NCBI RefSeq assembly: GCF_027532185.1
Contig: NZ_JAPZSV010000002.1
Coordinates: 372,001-436,000, forward strand
Direction: 5' to 3'
Length of the DNA: 64,000 nt
Source of the DNA: Hylemonella sp.
GTDB lineage: Bacteria > Pseudomonadota > Gammaproteobacteria > Burkholderiales > Burkholderiaceae_C
Position numbers and translations under genes: made by a program
Notes under the pieces: generated by a model
The model's database searches: none
Told to the model about the DNA's origin: nothing
What the model saw: the letters and a program-made list of their open reading frames with translations, nothing else
In this document: positions 49,539 through 58,070 of the stretch, one piece after another
Layout of the letters: each line of letters starts with the position of its first letter
Position numbering within the stretch: the first letter of the stretch is position 1

Positions 49539-49973
49539 ATGAGCATCAGCGCCACCTCCGACACGACCGCGGCCACGCCCGCCCCCGCCCCGAAGAAAGC
49601 CGCGCCGCGCAAGGCCAGCACCAAGAAGGCCGCCACCAAGAAAGTGACGACCAGCAAGCCCAAGACCGCGAGCAAGACCGCGAGCAAGACGGCGACAACC
49701 CGCAAGACCACCAGCCGCAAGGCCACGGCCCCCGCCAAACCGGCCAAGGTCAAGAAGCCCAAGCTCGTGCGTGACAGCTACACCCTCCCCAAGGATGAGT
49801 ACGCGGCGCTGACGGCATTGAAGCAGCGCAGCATCCAGCTGGCCCGGCCTGCCAAGAAAAGTGAGCTGTTGCGCGCCGGCATTCGAGCCCTGTCCACGCT
49901 CAGCGACAAGGCCCTGCTGGCGGCGCTCCAGGCCGTGCCGTCGATCAAGACCGGACGCCCCAAGAAGGACTGA
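49539..49973 (+). CDS. Lys/Ala-rich histone H1-like protein with C-terminal RHH-like domain
   Basis: KKAAPRKASTKKAATKK... tail, then DSYTLPKDEYAALTALKQRSIQLARPAKKSELLRAGIRAL. Confidence 0.7.
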   Translation: MSISATSDTTAATPAPAPKKAAPRKASTKKAATKKVTTSKPKTASKTASKTATTRKTTSRKATAPAKPAKVKKPKLVRDSYTLPKDEYAALTALKQRSIQLARPAKKSELLRAGIRALSTLSDKALLAALQAVPSIKTGRPKKD

Positions 49974-49979
49974 GATGTC

Positions 49980-50441
49980 TTAAAGGACGTCGGGCGACTG
50001 CACCGACACCAGCGTGGTCTGCGATACACCGTCGCGCAGGCGGTGCCGCAGCCACCAGACCGCGCCCTTCTTCACGCTGCATTCGCTGCCGTGGATGGCC
50101 AGCAGACGCGCGATGGTCTGGCCCAGCACGGGCTGGTGGCCCACCAGCAGGATCACACCCTTGCCCTCCGGCCACTGCACGAGCTGCAGCAGCTGCTCCA
50201 CCGTGGCATTGGGGCTGAGCTCCTCACGCAGCTTGTACTTGCGGCCCAGCGCCTGGGCCGTCTGTTCGGTGCGCTTGGCCGGGCTGACCAGGATGCGTGC
50301 GCCATCGGGCAGCTGACGGTCCAGCCAGCCAGCCATGCGTGCGGCCTGCTTCTCACCCCGCGGGGTGAGTGCACGCGACAAGTCATCCTGCCCGGGCTCG
50401 GCTTCATGCGCTTCCGCGTGACGCCACAGCACCAGATCCAT
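49980..50441 (-). CDS. sixA: Phosphohistidine phosphatase SixA-like
   Basis: MDLVLWRHAEAHE RHG motif; ILLVGHQPVLG. Confidence 0.88.
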   Translation of the reverse strand: MDLVLWRHAEAHEAEPGQDDLSRALTPRGEKQAARMAGWLDRQLPDGARILVSPAKRTEQTAQALGRKYKLREELSPNATVEQLLQLVQWPEGKGVILLVGHQPVLGQTIARLLAIHGSECSVKKGAVWWLRHRLRDGVSQTTLVSVQSPDVL

Positions 50442-50442
50442 C

Positions 50443-52560
50443 TCAGCCCCCACGGATCTCACGTTGGCCGTAACGCCCCATGAGCGCTTCCTGCACGCCT
50501 GGGCCGTGACGACCCTGTGTGGAGCGAACGCGCTCGTAGCGACCGTCAGGCCTGAGCTCCCAGGCGCCCTGGGTGTCGTGCAGGGCGGCCACCAGGCATT
50601 CGTCGATGATGCGCTGGCGCAGCGTGGGATCGAGCACGGGCCAGGCCAGCTCGATGCGGCGCAGCATGTTGCGGTTCATCCAGTCGGCGCTGGACAGATA
50701 GAGCTCTTCGTGCTCGCCCTCACGGAAGTAGAAGACGCGCGCGTGCTCCAGGAAGCGGCCGATGATGGAGCGCACGCGGATGTTGGCGGTCTGCCCCGCC
50801 ACCTGGGCCGGCAGCATGCAGGCGCCGCGCACGATGAGATCGATCTTCACGCCTTTCTGGCCCGCGGCGATGAGCGCGCGGATGATGGCGTCGTCGGTCA
50901 GCGCGTTCATCTTGGCCACCAGGCGCGTGGGCTTGCCGGCCGCGGCGGCCGCCCCCAGGCTCTCGACCTTCTCGATCAGCTTGCGGTGCAGCTGGAAAGG
51001 CGCAAGCCAGAGGCGGTTGAGGCGTGGCAGCCTGCTCTGCCCGGCCAGGTGCACGAAGACGTGTTCCACGTCGGCCGTGAGCGTGGCGTCGGCCGTGAGG
51101 TGGCTCAGGTCGGTATAGAAACGCGCCGTGCCCGGGTTGTAGTTGCCGGTGGACAGATGCGCATAGCGTTTGAGCACCTTGCCCTCGCGCCGAGTCACCA
51201 GCATCATCTTGGCGTGGGTCTTGAGGCCGACCACACCATAGAGCACCTGCACCCCAATCGACTCCAGCTGGTCGGCCCAGTTGATGTTGACCTCTTCGTC
51301 GAAACGCGCCTTGAGCTCCAGCACCACGGTCACTTCCTTGCCGCGGCGCACCGCCTCACGCAGCAGGTCCATGAGCACGGAGTGGGCGCCGGTGCGGTAG
51401 ATGGTCTGCTTGATGGCCAGCACCTGCGGGTCGTTGACGGCCTCGCGCAGGAAGTCGAGCACACCGTCGAAGCTTTCATAAGGCTGGTGGATCAGCACAT
51501 CGCCGCGCTTGAGCTGCTCGAAGATCGAGTGACCCGGCTGCAGCTGTGCCGGGTAGGAAGCCTTGTAGGACGGGAAGCGCAGGCGCGGCTCGTCCACCAG
51601 ATCCACCAGCTGCCCCAGGCGCACGAGGTTCACGGGACCGTGCACGCGGTAGAGCGCGCCCTCGGGCAGCTCGAACTGGTGCAGCAGGAAATCGGAGAGG
51701 TACTCGGAGCAACCAGCCGATACTTCCAGCCGCACGGCCTGGCCATAGTGGCGGTGCTGCAGCCCCTGGCGCAGCGCAGTGCGCAGGTTCTTGACGTCTT
51801 CCTCGTCCACGGCTAGGTCCGAGTGGCGTGTGACGCGGAACTGCGAGAACTGCCCGACCTCGCGACCGGGGAAGAGCTCATCCAGATGCGCGCGGATCAC
51901 GCTGGAGAGCGAGACGAAGAGTCTGCGCTTGCCGCAAAGCTTCTCGGGCATGGGGATGAGGCGCGGCAGCGCACGCGGCACCTTGACGATCGCGATGTCG
52001 TTGGCGCGACCGAAGGCATCCTGCCCGCCCAGACGCACGATGAAGTTAAGCGACTTGTTGGCCACCTGCGGGAAAGGATGCGAGGGGTCCAGGCCCACGG
52101 GGATCAGCAGGGGTTTGACATCGCTCTCGAAGTACTGGTGCACCCAGCGCCGCTGCGCGGCATTACGCTCGCCGTGCGAGACGATCTTGATGCCCTGCTT
52201 TTCAAAGGCAGGCATGAGCTCTTCGTTGTAGAGCGCGTACTGGCGCTCCACCAGTTCGTGGATGGCCTTGGCCATGCGCTCGAAAGATGCGGCGGTGTAG
52301 GCGCCCTGCTGGTCCCGCACCTTGAGGGCGCTCAGGTGCGGCTCGGCCCGCACCTCGAAGAATTCGTCCAGGTTGGAAGAAACGATGCAAAGATAGCGCA
52401 GACGCTCCAGCAGCGGCACATCGGCGCGGCAGGCCCAGTCGAAGACCCGCCAGTTGAAGGCCAGGATGCTGTGGTCGCGGTCCAGCAGGGGCAGCGCCGC
52501 GGCGCTGGGAGCAATGTCAGCCGGCACGTTGGATTCCAGACGGGTGGAGAGAAAGGTCAT
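50443..52560 (-). CDS. ppk: Polyphosphate kinase 1
   Basis: LDRDHSILAFNWRVFDWA, SSNLDEFFEVR, YAHLSTGNYNPGTARFYTDL. Confidence 0.95.
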   Translation of the reverse strand: MTFLSTRLESNVPADIAPSAAALPLLDRDHSILAFNWRVFDWACRADVPLLERLRYLCIVSSNLDEFFEVRAEPHLSALKVRDQQGAYTAASFERMAKAIHELVERQYALYNEELMPAFEKQGIKIVSHGERNAAQRRWVHQYFESDVKPLLIPVGLDPSHPFPQVANKSLNFIVRLGGQDAFGRANDIAIVKVPRALPRLIPMPEKLCGKRRLFVSLSSVIRAHLDELFPGREVGQFSQFRVTRHSDLAVDEEDVKNLRTALRQGLQHRHYGQAVRLEVSAGCSEYLSDFLLHQFELPEGALYRVHGPVNLVRLGQLVDLVDEPRLRFPSYKASYPAQLQPGHSIFEQLKRGDVLIHQPYESFDGVLDFLREAVNDPQVLAIKQTIYRTGAHSVLMDLLREAVRRGKEVTVVLELKARFDEEVNINWADQLESIGVQVLYGVVGLKTHAKMMLVTRREGKVLKRYAHLSTGNYNPGTARFYTDLSHLTADATLTADVEHVFVHLAGQSRLPRLNRLWLAPFQLHRKLIEKVESLGAAAAAGKPTRLVAKMNALTDDAIIRALIAAGQKGVKIDLIVRGACMLPAQVAGQTANIRVRSIIGRFLEHARVFYFREGEHEELYLSSADWMNRNMLRRIELAWPVLDPTLRQRIIDECLVAALHDTQGAWELRPDGRYERVRSTQGRHGPGVQEALMGRYGQREIRGG

Positions 52561-52576
52561 GACAGATTGTTGACAG
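52559..52576 (-). promoter_or_regulatory. Pho box at the ppk start
   Basis: Minus strand CTGTCAA-CAAT-CTGTCAT. Confidence 0.75.
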
Positions 52577-52581
52577 TCTCG

Positions 52582-52599
52582 ATGACATTTATATGACAG
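52582..52599 (-). promoter_or_regulatory. Pho box overlapping the GT4 stop codon, upstream of ppk
   Basis: Minus strand CTGTCAT-ATAA-ATGTCAT. Confidence 0.8.
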
Positions 52600-53656
52600 C
52601 TTCATCGACCTGCAGGCCTGCAGGGGATAGCGGTCGTGCGGGCACCAGGTGGCCCAGGAATTGTTGCCCGGCCTGCGCCCAGCTGAAGGCCTCGGCCCGA
52701 CGGCGTGCAGCCTCGCGCGGCACGGCCTGGGCCTGGTACCAGGCCTGAAGCAGGTCTTCATGGAGCACGCCGCCCTGCACGCGCCCTTCGTGCTGACCGA
52801 GCACCTCGATCGGGCCGTCCACCGGGTAGGCCGCCACGGGTGTGCCGCAGGCCATGGCTTCAAGCATGACCAGGCCGAAAGTCTCCGAGCGGCTGGGCAT
52901 GACGAAGACGTCGGCCGCCGCATAGACGCGGGCCAACTCGACACGGGGCAGGATGCCTAGCCAGTGCACGCGCGGATACCGGGCTTTCAGGCTGGCTTCC
53001 AGCGGGCCGACACCGCAGACGATCTTGCTGCCCGGGATGTCCAGATCGAGAAAGGCCTGGATGTTCTTCTCATAGGACACACGACCGACGCAGAGCGACA
53101 CGGGACGCGGGAGCTCACCCAGACCAGGGTGGTGCTGCACGCTGTCGCGGTAGGGGAACAGGCTCAGGTCCACGCCATGGGTCCAGGGCCGCAGCTGCGT
53201 GAAGCCGCGCCCCTGCAGCAGGCGCAGCACGCCCTGGGTCGGTACCATCACGCCGGCCGAGGGCTGATGAAAGCGGCGAAACAGCGCATAGCCCCAGGAC
53301 AGCGGCAGCTTGAGCGCCGCCTGCAGGATCTCGGGAAAACGCGTGTGGTAGGCCGTGGTGAAGCGCAGGCCGCGGCGCAGGCAGTGGCGCCGAGCAGCCC
53401 AGCCCAGCGGGCCCTCGGTGGCCAGGTGGATGGCGTCGGGGGCCATTGCGGCGAGCCGGCGTGCGACCTCCGCCCCCGGGCGGATGGCCAGGTCGATGCC
53501 GGCATAGCCCGGACAGGGACGCGTGCGGAACAGGCCCGGATGGATGACCTCCACCGCATGGCCCGCGGCCCGCAGCTCGCGCACCAGCTCCACCAGCGTG
53601 GTGACCACGCCGTTGACCTGGGGCGCCCAGGCGTCGGTGACGAGCGCGATCTTCAT
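52589..53656 (-). CDS. Glycosyltransferase family 4 (Agt/SqdX-like glycolipid synthase candidate)
   Basis: MKIALVTDAWAPQVNGVVTTLVELVREL, MPSRSETFGLVMLEAMACGTPVAAYPVDGP; coupled to a PlcP-like gene. Confidence 0.85.
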   Translation of the reverse strand: MKIALVTDAWAPQVNGVVTTLVELVRELRAAGHAVEVIHPGLFRTRPCPGYAGIDLAIRPGAEVARRLAAMAPDAIHLATEGPLGWAARRHCLRRGLRFTTAYHTRFPEILQAALKLPLSWGYALFRRFHQPSAGVMVPTQGVLRLLQGRGFTQLRPWTHGVDLSLFPYRDSVQHHPGLGELPRPVSLCVGRVSYEKNIQAFLDLDIPGSKIVCGVGPLEASLKARYPRVHWLGILPRVELARVYAAADVFVMPSRSETFGLVMLEAMACGTPVAAYPVDGPIEVLGQHEGRVQGGVLHEDLLQAWYQAQAVPREAARRRAEAFSWAQAGQQFLGHLVPARPLSPAGLQVDEAVI

Positions 53657-54525
53657 GCGGTGGCAGCGGCGCCCACGGTGCCCTGCACGTCCTGGGTCGG
53701 TGCGGCCTCGCCCCAGCGCACGATCTCCAGCCGGCCGTCGTGGTGCTCGACCAGGGCGGTCAGGCTTTCGACCCAGTCGCCGTCATTGCAATAGAGCACG
53801 CCCTCGATCTCGCGGATCTCGGCGTGGTGGATGTGGCCGCAGACCACGCCGTGGTGGCCGCGCTTGCGCGCCTCATGCGCCACGGCCTGCTCGAAGTCGT
53901 TGATGAAGCTCACGGCCTTCTTGACCTTGAGCTTGAGGTAGGCCGAAAGTGACCAGTACGGCAGGCCGAACTTGGCGCGCAGGTGGTTGAGGTAGCGGTT
54001 CAGGCGCAGCGCGAACTCGTAGAGGTTGTCGCCCACATAGGCCAGCCATTTGGCGTACTGGATCACGCCGTCGAAGTAGTCGCCATGGGTGACCCACAGG
54101 CGCTGGCCCGCGGCCGTGGTGTGCACGGCGTCGTCCAGCACCTCGATGCCACCGAACTGGTGGCCAATGAAGCCGCGCGCGAATTCGTCGTGGTTACCCG
54201 GCACGAAAACCACCCGGCAGCCCTTGCGCGCCGCGCGCAAGAGCTTCTGCACCACGTCGTTGTGGGTCTGCGGCCAGTACCAGCGGCGGCGCAGCTGCCA
54301 GCCGTCGATGATGTCACCCACGAGGTAGAGCTGCTCGCAGGGGCTGGCCTTGAGGAAGGCCAGCAGGTCCTCGGCGCGGCAGCCCGGCGTGCCCAGGTGC
54401 AGATCCGAGATGAAGACGGTGCGGTAGCGGCGCGTGCCGCCCTTGTCCTCGTCCGGATCCTGGGCTGCGCTGCGTTCCATGGCCTGACCCAGCCAGTGGC
54501 TGCCGTGTTCGAGCGGGTGCTTCAT
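53653..54525 (-). CDS. plcP: PlcP-like metallophosphoesterase (phospholipid-degrading phospholipase C candidate)
   Basis: YRTVFISDLHLGTPGCRAEDLLAFL, LVGDIIDGWQLRRRWYWPQTHNDVVQKLLR, VPGNHDEF, GHIHHAEIREIEGVLYCNDGDWVES. Confidence 0.75.
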   Translation of the reverse strand: MKHPLEHGSHWLGQAMERSAAQDPDEDKGGTRRYRTVFISDLHLGTPGCRAEDLLAFLKASPCEQLYLVGDIIDGWQLRRRWYWPQTHNDVVQKLLRAARKGCRVVFVPGNHDEFARGFIGHQFGGIEVLDDAVHTTAAGQRLWVTHGDYFDGVIQYAKWLAYVGDNLYEFALRLNRYLNHLRAKFGLPYWSLSAYLKLKVKKAVSFINDFEQAVAHEARKRGHHGVVCGHIHHAEIREIEGVLYCNDGDWVESLTALVEHHDGRLEIVRWGEAAPTQDVQGTVGAAATA

Positions 54526-55349
54526 CAGGCCCCCAGGAAGTGCTTGCGGTAGCGCGCCGGCAGATCGGCGATGCGCATCATCATGGGCAGGTCGGCACTG
54601 TTGAAGTCCGGGTCCCAGGCGGGCGCGCCCAGCACCTTGGCGCCCAGGCGCAGATAGCCCTTGATCAGCGCCGGAGGTTCCACATCGAGGTGGCTGTCAA
54701 GTTCTTCGACCGGCAGCGGCAGGCGCGGCCAGACCTGGTGTTCGATGGGGGCCAGGTGCTTCTCGCGCACCTGGCGCCAGATGCTGGCCGCCACGTCGCC
54801 GCGGACCACGCCGTTGTGCAGCATGGGGATGCTGGCACAACCGATCATGGTGTCGAGCTTGTTGCGCACCATGAACTCGGTCAACGCACCCCAGAGGGCC
54901 ATGATGACGCCGCCGTGGCGGAAATCCGGATGCACGCAGCTGCGTCCGAGCTCGACCATGCGCTCGCGCAGGGCGCGCAGGCGCGTGAGGTCGAATTCCA
55001 GCTCGCTGTAGGTGCTGCCGATGCGCTGGGCCTGCTCGGGCGTGAGCACGCGGTAGGTGCCGATGACCTGCTTCGAATCCTGGTCACGCACCAGCAGGTG
55101 CTCGCAGTAGTCGTCGAACAGGTCCACGTCGTGCCCCGGCACCGTGGTGGACAGGCGCGCGCCCATCTCGCCGGCGAAGATGTCGTGCCTCAGTCGCTGC
55201 GCCGCACGGACCTCATCGAGATGGCGCGCCCACGAGACTTCAATGCCGCCGCGCTGCGTTTGAGCGTGGTCCTGAGTTTGGCGGTGAAGCGACCCCCTGG
55301 GCAGGGCGACGGGTGACAGCGGAAACGTGGGGTTGGGCAGTTCTTTCAT
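54525..55349 (-). CDS. olsB: OlsB-like ornithine N-acyltransferase (GNAT/hemolysin-like)
   Basis: VRAAQRLRHDIFAGEMGARL, ELGRSCVHPDFRHGGVIMALWGAL, MIGCASIPM. Confidence 0.75.
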   Translation of the reverse strand: MKELPNPTFPLSPVALPRGSLHRQTQDHAQTQRGGIEVSWARHLDEVRAAQRLRHDIFAGEMGARLSTTVPGHDVDLFDDYCEHLLVRDQDSKQVIGTYRVLTPEQAQRIGSTYSELEFDLTRLRALRERMVELGRSCVHPDFRHGGVIMALWGALTEFMVRNKLDTMIGCASIPMLHNGVVRGDVAASIWRQVREKHLAPIEHQVWPRLPLPVEELDSHLDVEPPALIKGYLRLGAKVLGAPAWDPDFNSADLPMMMRIADLPARYRKHFLGA

Positions 55350-55390
55350 GTTGTTCTCCTTGCTTGCTTGGGGTGATCGGTTTCAGGTGT

Positions 55391-55414
55391 AAAAAAGCCC
55401 CGGATCAGCGGGGC
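55391..55414 (-). terminator. Rho-independent terminator of the 55426..55926 gene
   Basis: GCCCCG-CTGATC-CGGGGC-TTTTTT on the minus strand. Confidence 0.8.
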
Positions 55415-55425
55415 CAGAAAGTCCT

Positions 55426-55926
55426 TCAGGTGGCGGCGACGCCTCCATCGCGGCGGCGTTCGACCAGGGTGGCCGTTGCGCCGTCACGCAGGGTGTTGAA
55501 GAAGATGAAACGCCGGTCGGGTGTCCCGGCAATGCTGGAGCGCAGAAAGCCGCGCGGCCCGGCCTGGGCCATGACCGCGACGGCCAGGCTGCGCGCGCGC
55601 AGATCGTCCGGCATCACAAGCCAGCGCCCCTGGCGCTCGACGATCTCGATGGCGCCGTGCAGCTCACCGTCGTCCACAAACAAGGCCAGCACGCCATGCC
55701 GCGGATTGCCATCCAGCGGCTGGAACAGCAGACCTGCTGCACGCTGCTCCGGACCCAGCAGCCAGTGGTGCAGCACCTGGGTTCGCGTCGACTCGGTCTG
55801 GCTGGTGTCGTCCGAGAAGACTGGCATCCAGCCGGAATCCCGCAGGCGGCTGGCGCCCAGCCCTGCCAGCAGGACGACCCCTGGCTCGGCGGATTCACTG
55901 TGGGACGGAAGGCTGCGCTCTTGCAT
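55426..55926 (-). CDS. Hypothetical protein
   Basis: 166-aa ORF with its own terminator and an upstream Pho-box-like site. Confidence 0.6.
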   Translation of the reverse strand: MQERSLPSHSESAEPGVVLLAGLGASRLRDSGWMPVFSDDTSQTESTRTQVLHHWLLGPEQRAAGLLFQPLDGNPRHGVLALFVDDGELHGAIEIVERQGRWLVMPDDLRARSLAVAVMAQAGPRGFLRSSIAGTPDRRFIFFNTLRDGATATLVERRRDGGVAAT

Positions 55927-55971
55927 GGCCTCCAGTGTGGGGACGCCACATGACGTCTGTATGGCTTTGTC

Positions 55972-55989
55972 ATGACAGATCGATGACGT
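55972..55989 (-). promoter_or_regulatory. Pho box upstream of the 55426..55926 gene
   Basis: Minus strand ACGTCAT-CGAT-CTGTCAT. Confidence 0.6.
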
Positions 55990-56019
55990 GGCGCCCGGCC
56001 ATCGGACAGACTTGTTTTT

Positions 56020-56047
56020 ATTTCAATACTTCAAGTATCATTGAAAT
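56020..56047 (+). promoter_or_regulatory. ArsR operator (nested palindrome)
   Basis: ATTTCAAT ... ATTGAAAT enclosing ATACTTCAAGTAT, ending at the arsR start codon. Confidence 0.7.
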
Positions 56048-56395
56048 ATGAAGAAAATCCGGTACAGCGAAACCGACGCACTGACCTCTCTGGCGGCCCT
56101 AGCCCAGGCGCAGCGCCTGCGCGCCTTCCGCGCCCTGGTGGTGGCCGGCCCCGACGGCCTCACGCCCGGCGTGCTGGCCGAGCAGCTGGAGATCAGCCCC
56201 AGCGCCCTCTCCTTCCACCTCAAGGAACTGGTGCACGCGGGTCTGGCGGCCAGCCAGCCTGACGGGCGCCACCTCGTCTACCGCGCCAATTTCGCGCAGA
56301 TGGACGCCCTGCTGGCCTACCTCACCGAGCACTGCTGCCAGGGCGGCGTGTGTGAAGCCGCGCCGGCCCGCGGCCGCAAGGCCGTCTGCTGCTGA
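56048..56395 (+). CDS. arsR: ArsR family transcriptional regulator
   Basis: wHTH; LEISPSALSFHLKELVHAGLAASQPDGRHLVYRANF; C-terminal Cys pairs. Confidence 0.9.
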   Translation: MKKIRYSETDALTSLAALAQAQRLRAFRALVVAGPDGLTPGVLAEQLEISPSALSFHLKELVHAGLAASQPDGRHLVYRANFAQMDALLAYLTEHCCQGGVCEAAPARGRKAVCC

Positions 56396-56423
56396 CCGTA
56401 TTGCCCATCCCACAGGAGCTCCC

Positions 56424-56894
56424 ATGAAGCGCTTCCACGTTCATCTCCATGTCGAAGATCTCGCACAGAACATCGCCTTCTACACGGCCATGTTCAAACA
56501 GGAACCGACCCGCACCGAGGACGATTACGCCAAATGGATGCTGCAGGATCCGCCGCTGAACTTCGCCATCTCCACCCGCGGCGACAAGCCTGGCGTCGAT
56601 CATCTGGGCATCCAGGTCGACACCGCCGAGGAGCTGCAGGCACTCAAGGCCCAGGCCACCGAGGCCGACATGGCCCTGCTGGATGAGGGCGAAACGAGCT
56701 GCTGCTACGCGCGCAGCGACAAGTACTGGATCACCGATCCGCAGGGCATGGCCTGGGAACAGTTCCAGACGCTGGACAGCATCCCGGTCTTCAGCCAGAG
56801 GCGCGCGGACGAAGCGGCCAGAAGCGCCTGCTGTGCCCCGAAAGCCAAGGTGATTCCCCTTGCTGCAGCGCCTTCGGCCAAGGCCTGCTGCTGA
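56424..56894 (+). CDS. arsI: ArsI/CadI family glyoxalase-fold protein (C-As lyase candidate)
   Basis: KRFHVHLHVEDLAQNIAFYTAMF, vicinal Cys ETSCCYARSDKYWITDPQGMAWE. Confidence 0.85.
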   Translation: MKRFHVHLHVEDLAQNIAFYTAMFKQEPTRTEDDYAKWMLQDPPLNFAISTRGDKPGVDHLGIQVDTAEELQALKAQATEADMALLDEGETSCCYARSDKYWITDPQGMAWEQFQTLDSIPVFSQRRADEAARSACCAPKAKVIPLAAAPSAKACC

Positions 56895-56922
56895 ACTTCA
56901 TTCATTCCCAGCCCCCTTCACC

Positions 56923-57426
56923 ATGAACACCCTGACGCCCCTCAACGTCCTCTTCCTTTGCACCCACAACTCGGCACGCAGCATCCTGGCCGAAGCCACG
57001 CTCAACCATATCGGCCGTGGGCGCTTCCGGGCCTATTCAGCCGGCAGCAGCCCGCGCGAGAACCAGCAACCCAACCCTCTGGGCCTGCAGGTGCTGCGCG
57101 CCGCCGGCATCGCCACCGATGGTCTGCGCAGCAAGAGCTGGGACGAATTCGCCGGCGCTAACGCACCGCAGATGGACCTGATCATCACGGTCTGCGACAA
57201 CGCAGCGGGCGAGGTCTGCCCCATCTGGCCTGGCCACCCGGCCACGGCACATTGGGGTTACGCCGATCCCTCTGAAGTGCAAGGCAGCGAGGACCAGAAG
57301 CTCGAGGCCTTCCGGCAGACCCTGCATGCCATCCGTCGACGTCTGGACTTGCTGGTCAACCTGCCGCCTGAGAAACTGGCACAGCAGCTGATCCAGCAAA
57401 GCGCACGCGACCTCTCGCAGTCATGA
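56923..57426 (+). CDS. arsC: Arsenate reductase, low-MW phosphatase type
   Basis: VLFLCTHNSARSILAEA P-loop; MDLIITVCDNAAGEVCPIWPGHPATAHWGYADP. Confidence 0.92.
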   Translation: MNTLTPLNVLFLCTHNSARSILAEATLNHIGRGRFRAYSAGSSPRENQQPNPLGLQVLRAAGIATDGLRSKSWDEFAGANAPQMDLIITVCDNAAGEVCPIWPGHPATAHWGYADPSEVQGSEDQKLEAFRQTLHAIRRRLDLLVNLPPEKLAQQLIQQSARDLSQS

Positions 57427-58064
57427 AGGCCAGCTGGCGGCCCTTGCTGGCCGAGTTCTTGGGGACGGCTGGGCTGCTCTGCGCCGTGATCGGTTCTGGG
57501 ATCATGGCGGAGCGCTTGGCCGAAGGCAACGCCGCGGTGGCCCTGCTGGCCAACACATGGGCCACGGTCTTCGCGCTCTATGTGCTGATCGAGACTTTGG
57601 GGCCGGTGAGTGGTGCCCACTTCAATCCGCTGGTTTCCATGCTGCTGGGCCTGCGGGGGGCGCGTTTGCTGGGCACGGTAGCCGCGCAGCTGCTCGGGGC
57701 GGTCTGCGGCGCCTGGCTGGCGCATGCCATGTTCGGCCTGGACCTTTTGCAAACCAGCCAGAAACTGCGCAGCGGCCCGGGCCTGTGGTTGGCCGAGGCC
57801 GTGGCCACGGCCGGTCTGGTTGTCGTGATCCTGCGTGCACCGGCCGGCAAGGCCGCCGCGCTGGTGGCCTGCTACATCGGCGCGGCCTACTGGTTCACGG
57901 CCAGCACTTCATTTGCCAATCCGGCAGCTGTGCTGGGCCGCATGCTCAGCGACAGCTTCGCGGGCATTGCACCGACCAGCGCAGCAGGCTTCGTCGCGGC
58001 GCAGTGCCTGGGTGCCTGGCTGGGCTGGCAGGCGGCGCGCGCCTTGGGCGATCCCGCGCGCTGA
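57423..58064 (+). CDS. aqpS: MIP family aquaporin/aquaglyceroporin (AqpS-like)
   Basis: GPVSGAHFNPLVS and STSFANPAAVLGRM; six TM; overlaps arsC by 4 nt. Confidence 0.85.
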   Translation: MKASWRPLLAEFLGTAGLLCAVIGSGIMAERLAEGNAAVALLANTWATVFALYVLIETLGPVSGAHFNPLVSMLLGLRGARLLGTVAAQLLGAVCGAWLAHAMFGLDLLQTSQKLRSGPGLWLAEAVATAGLVVVILRAPAGKAAALVACYIGAAYWFTASTSFANPAAVLGRMLSDSFAGIAPTSAAGFVAAQCLGAWLGWQAARALGDPAR

Positions 58065-58070
58065 GGCTGC

